Below are positions 57,770-64,000 of a DNA stretch of 64,000 nucleotides, one piece after another; position 1 is the first letter of the stretch; every line of letters starts with the position of its first letter. A program made the translations under genes and the position numbers. The stretch lies in NCBI RefSeq assembly GCF_964355755.1, contig NC_092671.1, positions 19,246,001-19,310,000 of the forward strand, written 5' to 3'. Source of the stretch: Antedon mediterranea. Its lineage: Eukaryota > Echinodermata > Crinoidea > Comatulida > Antedonidae. The notes under the pieces are model-generated. The model ran no database searches. It saw nothing but the letters and a program-made list of their open reading frames with translations, and was not told the DNA's origin.

Positions 57770-58895
57770 TAATTCCACCCTTACCTAAAAGCCATCCTAA
57801 ATCTGGAGGGGCGAAGCAAATTTGGTTAAATGACACCTCTAGATGGCCGGAAATGGTATACTCTCGCACATAACATTCATGATAAATAGCACCTCTAATT
57901 AGTCGGAAAAGACACTCTCATGCAGCATGCTACCAATGAGCAAAACGATCGTATTCGTACCTTTTTTGATCATTCACTTGCGTTCAAGTTCAATGTGAAC
58001 GTACGTACGTCTAGGGGAATCCCCAAAAAAAGCACTTTGTGTGAGAAGGCAAATTCAATGCTTATTATAGCTCTACCTATATTTATTTACAGCAATTTGA
58101 AGAAATTAAATATTAATCAATCTTCTAATAGTAACCCACACTCTAATAATAGTAACCCTCCTTTTAATAGTAATAGTGTAACCCAGTCAATAGTCAATCT
58201 ATAATAATAACAACCCACTACTCTGATAGTAATAAGGAGATAATGCATGTTGATCTCGGGTGTGGGGAAGGATTGAGTGTTTTTGAGTTTATAAGTTAGT
58301 TAGATAGTTAGTTCTGTTCAAACAAATGTGTTTATCCGTACTGTTTTATTATTTTGCTATGAGCTGCTGACCGGAATAGTTGGGGTGGGTTACTATTTTC
58401 AAGTAATAGTAACCCACTACTCTAATAGTAATCCCCTTCTAGTAGTAACCCACCCTAAAAAACAATCAAAGAATAATATAATAACCCAGGGTTACAATTA
58501 GAAGATTTACGGTATACTTTATGCATGCTGACTGCCGTGATCTAAACAATATAGGTACGTACGCTATTGTCTGGCGGTGTCCTTTGTACGAATCGTTCGT
58601 GCCCCAGCTCACTTTATGAGTACGATACACGCATCAATATCATGTTACATCCAGGGATTTCAGGTGAAAATCGGCAATTCATTTGCAACTCGTAAATTTA
58701 CAGACACGTATCGCTCGACATACGCTCATACAGTGAAGAAGGTATCGAGTTATTCACGAACGAATTTTTCAAATTAACCTTTTGTACTGTGTGGGGCACG
58801 TATTTGGAGGATTTTCAGAGATGAGGGTGAGGTATTGGGCATGTCGGGAATGGGGGTTCGCCCGAACCATAAAAACCCCTCTGGCTACGCGCCTG
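57770..58895. mobile_element. hAT-like element, left end missing
   Basis: Second copy of the 45841-46880 family: AATGACACCTCTAGATGGCC near 57828, TATTTATTTACAGCAATTTG, TTGTACGAATCGTTCGTG near 58583, and right end CTCTGGCTACGCGCCTG at 58895. A cluster of AATAGTAACCCAC words (about 58120-58500), absent from the first copy, has been added in the middle. Confidence 0.7.
58120..58500. repeat. AATAGTAACCCAC repeat cluster
   Basis: About nine irregularly spaced copies of an (A)ATAGTAACCC word, one of them inverted (GGGTTACTATT at about 58387). It sits inside the hAT-like copy and looks like a degenerate minisatellite. Confidence 0.7.
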
Positions 58896-59407
58896 TACAT
58901 ATACATAGAAAATGCAATAGTTCATCATCAAAATACAGTATTACTATTATGGAATCAAACCACCATACACGCAAATTCCACATTTATCAGTTGGTCTTTG
59001 ACATTTTAAACCATAATTATTATATGATGCTGGCTGTTTATTTTGTAGAATACATTTGGTATGATATAGCCATGTTTATTGGAATTATGTTGGTTCAGGG
59101 ACAGAGAAACATTGTTTTATGTGATTTTCTACAGCTAGTTCTTTAGGGCAACCTTATTTTCTTTTATTGTTTAAAACATGATCTCAGTCAGAGAGGAAAT
59201 ATGTTCATGCTAGATGCAGCTTTCGTAATAAATAATACATTCAATATCGTTGTAGTATTTTCACAATGTTTCCACCTGAACAATGATGTCACCTGTGAGA
59301 AATCGTTGGTTGATAGGGTTGCTGAATGTATTGTTATAATCAGCTGAATATACGGGTAGTAGTACACAGCATTTATTAGATTTATGTATACAAAAATAAA
59401 TGTTTTA

Positions 59408-60485
59408 GGCCCTGTTCAGACCCATGGCGTTAGACCGTTTTAGCGTACGACGCTAAAAGAATGTGTGTCTGAACAGTTGGGGATTAGCGTACAACGCGTC
59501 GTACAACGGTTGTAGCGTTGTAGTGGAAAACGGTTGATAGTACCGTTTTAGCGTACGACGCTACTGTAAGTCAACGTTGTACCCAATCAGAACGTTTCCT
59601 GTTATGACGCGAAACAAGGTTTGACCTAGGCTGACATCTTGTATCGTCAATGTGTGAGATGGATTTCAATAACAAAAAGGCCAGAATAAATAAGGCCTAA
59701 CTACACTACAAATACAACTGTTACAAAGGCTACAAACTATTATCAACTGATTACCATTATATTTTCTAACAAATGACATAAATACATGCACCTTGTATTT
59801 AAACATAGGGACTACGATCCCATCCGCTTTTAGGCCTAGCTAGGCCTGGAGCCATTCACGCATTTCATTCAAGCTAAAAACTAGCGTGGGACATCAAGTC
59901 ACTCATTCATACAAGGCAGACTAGACTGGACAAGTTTATTGCTGAAAACCCCCTAACTCCTAAAAAAAAAATCAGTAAACAAACAAGGGGAGCTGTGTCC
60001 CTTTTATTAGCAAGTTAAGTGTTATTTTCAACCGACTGGACCAAAGAATATATATCTTTGACTGGATTGGATAGACTAATCACAATCATTTTTTTCTTCA
60101 TCATTACGAGGCCTGCTTTATTTTCGTAATACAAGAGCCTGGGGAAAATGTTTTTTGCTACAAAATAAAAACAATAGAAACAGAAATTTGGCTTTACTAT
60201 ATTTTTCTTAAATAAATGCTGAGGTATGTTTTATTTACGGCAAATTTTGTCATAATTGTAGGGCTGAGATCTAGGCCTATATACAGTGGAAATAATGATG
60301 AAAACATGTGGGTAAGAGCACATGAATATGCAACTAGAAACAACCTGGATGACGTACTTCCGTTGTAACGATAATCGTACGCTATGGGTCTGAACACCTC
60401 GTTTTTTTCTCTGCGGTTTGTAACGTGACCTTGATAGTAACGTTGTACGCTAAAACGGTCTAACGCCATGGGTCTGAACAGGGCC
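59408..60485. mobile_element. PIF/Harbinger-like element (1.08 kb)
   Basis: TTA on both sides (59405-59407 and 60486-60488). Inverted ends GGCCCTGTTCAGACCCATGG and CCATGGGTCTGAACAGGGCC, matching for about 40 bases through GCGTTAGACCGTTTTAGCGT. Internal copies of TTTTAGCGTACGACGC and of the GTCTGAAC word lie near each end. No protein. Younger than the 40880 MITE, judging from end similarity. Confidence 0.9.
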
Positions 60486-61537
60486 TTAGCTGTAAGACTA
60501 CACACACGACACCATAATACATCTACACCTACGCTATTATTATGCCAGCTAGTTACTACACCAGTACTAGGCCTAGTAGTATAGTAGTAGCCTACTCTAG
60601 AAGCCTGTCAGTAATAATAATATAAGTTCTAGGCCCTTACACCACCTAAAAATCGGGGGAAAATTTAAAAACAGTAGTACACATGTTTATGTAAAGCTAG
60701 CGCTGCATGCAAAATAAGCTAGAGAAAGATGTTTCATGCATACGGTCACAATACGCTAGGCTAGTAAAAGCCTACCCACTATTCACTTGAGCGAACTTTA
60801 TATGCGGTCATCGCGGTTTAAACGTCCTTTGTTTACATACGTCGTACGCTGGAAGCATTCATATTCGGGCCTAGACAATATCATTTTTGATCACTGAAAA
60901 CGCGAAAATGAAAAGTTCTAACTAACTTTATACTACACAGTGTATTACTAAAACAATTTCAGCATATAAAACCGATCAGATTTATAAATTATTTTCACAT
61001 TTACGTGAATAAAATTAACAGCAACGAAGTCTTTTTTAATCCAATTTACTCATAATGATGTAGAAAGTGCGCCCTCTATTGTCTAAATTTGTTTTATTTT
61101 GATTAATTTCGGCTCTCAAAAATCAAGATTTTAAACGTTTATATCTTTAAAAAGCCCCCACGTTAGTCCGATCAACAACCAGATTCGTAATCTACGTCAA
61201 AAAATGCACTAGAAAAAGTTGGTTTGGAAAATTCTGCAGAAAAGTGACACCTGCCTCCAGATCCGACTGGTCTATATACAGTGTATTTACATTACAGTAT
61301 AAAATTTACAATTTTATTTTACCGAAGCTCGATCAAAAAAGAAACCACCCATCTCGAAATCAATTCAATAGTGATGAGCGGTATGGGCTTCTTTTCGAAA
61401 TAAACTGTATAATGTCAAAAAATAGATAATGACGAACAACCAAACCTCATTATTTTATAGATATTTATTGTTTTCCAAATGGTACTTTGATTACATCTTG
61501 TATCTATCTTGTCTGCTTCATTGGCCAAAGTCTCAAA

Positions 61538-62018
61538 TTATAATTGTATATGCCCCTCTCTTAGTTTTAGTTTGGAAAAGTAATAATCTCGAAAAGAACC
61601 CCATATGAAAAAGCCCACCCAAAAGATGCTTATGCGGCAGGGCTTCAGTTTTTTTTTAGGTTTTATGGTATCATCGCCACTCCTCATCCATCTGTAATTA
61701 AATGCGATGAGTGTCATGCCCGGTGTCATGGTACCTTTGGTCGACATCATAGGTTTGCATCCGTTTGAAAATTGAGAATAAATAAATCTACAGGAAATGT
61801 TAGATTAGCAAGCAAACAATTGATTTGGTGTATTCCATGTAAGAACTAGTTCTTCTCTGGCTTCTGAGAGCTTCAAATTGCTGCTGCATGCTGAGAGCAG
61901 TTTGTTGTACGTTATTGACTACTTGTGTCAATAGAGGGAGCCCTGTCAAGGCAATCGAAATAAACGAAATAAGAACGTGTTTTTTGTAATATAAATCATC
62001 ACAAATATATTTCAACAA
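61538..62018 (-). other. possible exons of an unidentified minus-strand gene
   Basis: Two stretches look more protein-like than the surrounding DNA. One, after acceptor TTGACAG (about 61945), reads LPLLTQVVNNVQQTALSMQQ and QFEALRSQRRTSSY. The other (61750-61538) contains MTLIAFNYRWMRSGDD and a Trp/Phe-rich IFWVGFFIWGSFRDYYFSK, which could be a membrane segment. No family recognised and the exon chain cannot be completed. It would be divergent to the F-box gene. Confidence 0.3.
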
Positions 62019-62195
62019 AACATCAACAGAGCGCCGCGCTGTGCAGGGGAGTAGGCCTTCCTATATTCCTATGTTATTATTTTAATTTAACACATACAGT
62101 AGATTTTGACACATCAAATTGTAAATTAAATGTTTATTGAATCGGATCCGGTTAAATTATACATTGACGGTAGAAAAGGTTTTATTAATATTACA

Positions 62196-62310
62196 TCTAG
62201 CTAGGCCTCTAGGCCTAGTTAGTTAGGCCTAGCTAGCTAGGCCTAACCAAACTTGCATTTATTTAGGCCCATCACCACTAGGCTTACTACTACTAGGCCT
62301 TAGGCCTAGT
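62196..62310. repeat. TAGGCCTAG-rich low-complexity run
   Basis: About ten copies of AGGCCTAG/TAGGCCTA, partly overlapping and palindromic, in 115 bases. Smaller runs lie at 19788, 21270 and 48945. It lies in the region upstream of the F-box gene. Confidence 0.7.
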
Positions 62311-62424
62311 AGTACCAACAAAATACAGCAGCAGAGAAGAGCCAGACAAAGCCCAGCATCTGCCAGCAAAAGTCTAATACTAATAGCTCTCCCTTCCTTA
62401 GTTTGATCGATTCGTTTGATCATG

Positions 62425-62445
62425 ATGGAGGTATAATACCTCCAT
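62425..62445. repeat. palindrome ATGGAGGTAT..
   Basis: ATGGAGGTAT, A, ATACCTCCAT: same arms as the palindrome at 31544-31567. It is 254 bases upstream of the F-box start codon. Confidence 0.75.
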
Positions 62446-62698
62446 GGTTTGATTTAATGCTGGGTATATGAGAGTGCAGCAGTGGTAGTGGTAAATCCAG
62501 GCGGTGAATATTTTACAGTACTTACTTACTGAATTGTAATAAATATTTAAACAACATCCAGCAGTACATGCGATCCCACTACACCTACAGCGTGAGATGG
62601 ACAATTCCAATAATAAATAAGAAGTTACAAACAAGGTCGGAATAATTAGTAGATAGGCCTAGACTGCTACTATAGTATAATTCACAATAACAATAACA

Positions 62699-63075
62699 AT
62701 GTCAACCAAAATGAAGGAAAAAGACAGACCTTTGATTTCATATAATTCGGAGAATTCTGGTGGTAATGATATTAAAAAATTGTGTAAGAATGCAGAAAAT
62801 GATGAAGGAAACATAGCTCTAGATCCCAAAATGATTGAAACTTCAAAAAATGTATTTTTAACCTTACCGGATGAGATAATGATTTTTAATATTCTACCCT
62901 TACTGGACTTGATGGAAGTTTGTATCTGTAAAGCGGTGTGTAAGAGATGGAAATGTTTAATACACGCATATTTTTCGCAGTTGAAAGAATTAGATCTTAC
63001 ACCTTGGAGTTACTTAATAGAAGAGGATCATCTGATATCAATAATACGACATACACGATGTCTCAGATATTTAAG
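62699..63075 (+). CDS. F-box protein, first coding exon (partial gene)
   Basis: Starts at ATG 62699 (MSTKMKEKDRPLISYNSENS). Residues 54-98 form an F-box: LTLPDEIMIFNILPLLDL, then VCICKAVCKRWKCLI, with the usual LP, the Leu-rich centre and VC/W positions. LKELDLTPW and HTRCLRYLRL follow and look like the start of leucine-rich repeats, as in FBXL proteins. F-box proteins bind SKP1 and present substrates to an SCF ubiquitin ligase. The open frame runs on to 63124, but a donor AAG|GTTAAT at 63076 just after CLRYLR is a likely exon end. Further exons are not visible before the window ends. The substrate and exact FBXL member are unknown. Confidence 0.72.
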
Positions 63076-63124
63076 GTTAATTATAATCAACAAACCACTA
63101 AGCAACAGTATAAAATTACGTTAA

Positions 63125-64000
63125 AGTCTGGGGTGTAGCCAAAGAATTTTTATTGATATATTCCAATAATTATCGATCTACAATTTTTCCATATTATTTG
63201 GATTGTGTGTACAATTTTAAATTGTGCAAATCGTTCAATTTGTGCATAACAGTCATTAATACACCTTTTAAAAATATTGCACTTTCTTATCAGTCAGGAT
63301 ATAGTAAGTTCAAAATGCTCGGTAAAATCCCTATTCTTCTCTAACAAATATTATAAATATTTAACCATACATACTCAGGAGGTGATTTCATACTTTTTAG
63401 AATTGGAGCCACTTGAAAATCATTACTAAATGATAATAAGATCATGATTTACTGTAATAAGTCTCTAATATTACTTATAGAACATTAGTTCACATAATTT
63501 CCCTACCTGCCTTTGAAATGTGAAGAGGAAAATAAATGTTTTCTTGGGGGAAATTGCTCTGTATGTATGTATTTTCCCAACTCCATTTCAACCCTGAGCT
63601 TTATAAGTTCAACTCTTGTCAACAAAATTGAATATTGCATGTATAGTAAAGGATTATAAAGGAAAGAAATTTGGATTGGTCCCTCTATAGACCCACATTC
63701 ACTTGCACTATAAATTCCTTAATTGTTTAGATGTTTGCCCTACTCTGATGTAGTTGTACTTTATACTAAAGTTTGGTTCTCCTGCAATGCAATGATGTAA
63801 GTGCATGCAAGTGAGCTTAACAATGACAAATCGATTGATTGTGATTAGTCAAATGCTTGCCTTGCTTTGTATTATCAAATGTACATAGAAAACATTACAT
63901 CAGAGTACGGCAAACATCTGACCAATTAACTTGGCTCTCTGGCGCAAAGCTACTTTGAAGTAATTATTAAATTAGCTTCCTTATTTGCTTTTCTACCAGA
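63125..64000. other. probable first intron of the F-box gene
   Basis: AT-rich, with no second exon that I can support. The short open frame at 63153-63344 has no recognisable content. Confidence 0.35.

Larger units (their letters stand above)
56540..61272. mobile_element. 4.7-kb element with about 110-bp inverted ends and TA flanks, hosting other elements
   Basis: Left end from 56540: GACCAGTCGTATTTGAGGTG, then AGGTGTCACTTTTTGCAGAA. Right end in reverse complement from 61272: GACCAGTCGGATCTGGAGGC, then AGGTGTCACTTTTCTGCAGA. The likeness continues to GAATATGAATGTTGATC against GAATCTGGTTGTTGATC. TA flanks both ends. The interior holds the 57.35-kb repeat, the hAT-like copy and the Harbinger MITE, so later insertions have swollen it. 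No transposase recognised. Confidence 0.72.

Overview
The window is animal nuclear DNA: AT-rich, intron-rich and crowded with transposons. It carries most of three gene neighbourhoods. I infer a marine invertebrate deuterostome, most likely an echinoderm. The grounds are a KANSL1 gene (an animal chromatin regulator), LINEs of the type known from sea urchins whose first product ends in a 2A-like stretch, and abundant TAGGCCTAG-type low-complexity runs. The species cannot be named from the sequence alone.

Gene 1 (minus strand, 28727 down to 4403) is a fold-type I, PLP-dependent aminotransferase. I could place eleven coding exons, all with GT..AG introns. They encode about 440 residues and include NPDNPTG, SDEIY, the PLP-lysine motif SxxxWR-type (ISKWASAGGWR) and the substrate arginine. 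Exon phases agree everywhere except exon 8, which has one base too many (an A run at 7920-7923). The 24-kb gene is mostly intron, and its introns hold nearly every kind of repeat in the left half. Intron 1 has a 4.3-kb foldback element wrapped around a 30-bp minisatellite. Intron 3 has a 2.45-kb TTAA element and a 38-bp satellite split by a nearly intact LINE. Intron 7 has a nest of three LINEs. Intron 8 has a 28-bp array and a related 114-bp array.

Between genes (28.7-36.3 kb) lies the 5' half of a LINE on the minus strand, a 17-bp tandem array and AT-rich DNA with no gene that I can support.

Gene 2 (minus strand, 52256 down to 36271) is KANSL1, a subunit of the NSL histone acetyltransferase complex. 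Seven coding exons join in phase to about 1147 residues: the conserved N-terminus, a coiled coil, a Cys/basic segment and the C-terminal PEHE domain. Its introns hold PIF/Harbinger-like, hAT-like and other short inverted-repeat elements.

Right end (52.3-64 kb): a probable KANSL1 promoter region, then a 4.7-kb element with TA flanks and about 110-bp inverted ends (56540-61272), itself filled with other transposons including a 1.08-kb Harbinger-type element. At 62699 a plus-strand gene begins whose first coding exon encodes an F-box; it runs off the window or through exons I could not place. No tRNA, rRNA or CRISPR was found. The many long open frames in the tandem arrays are by-products of repeat units that lack stop codons, not genes.
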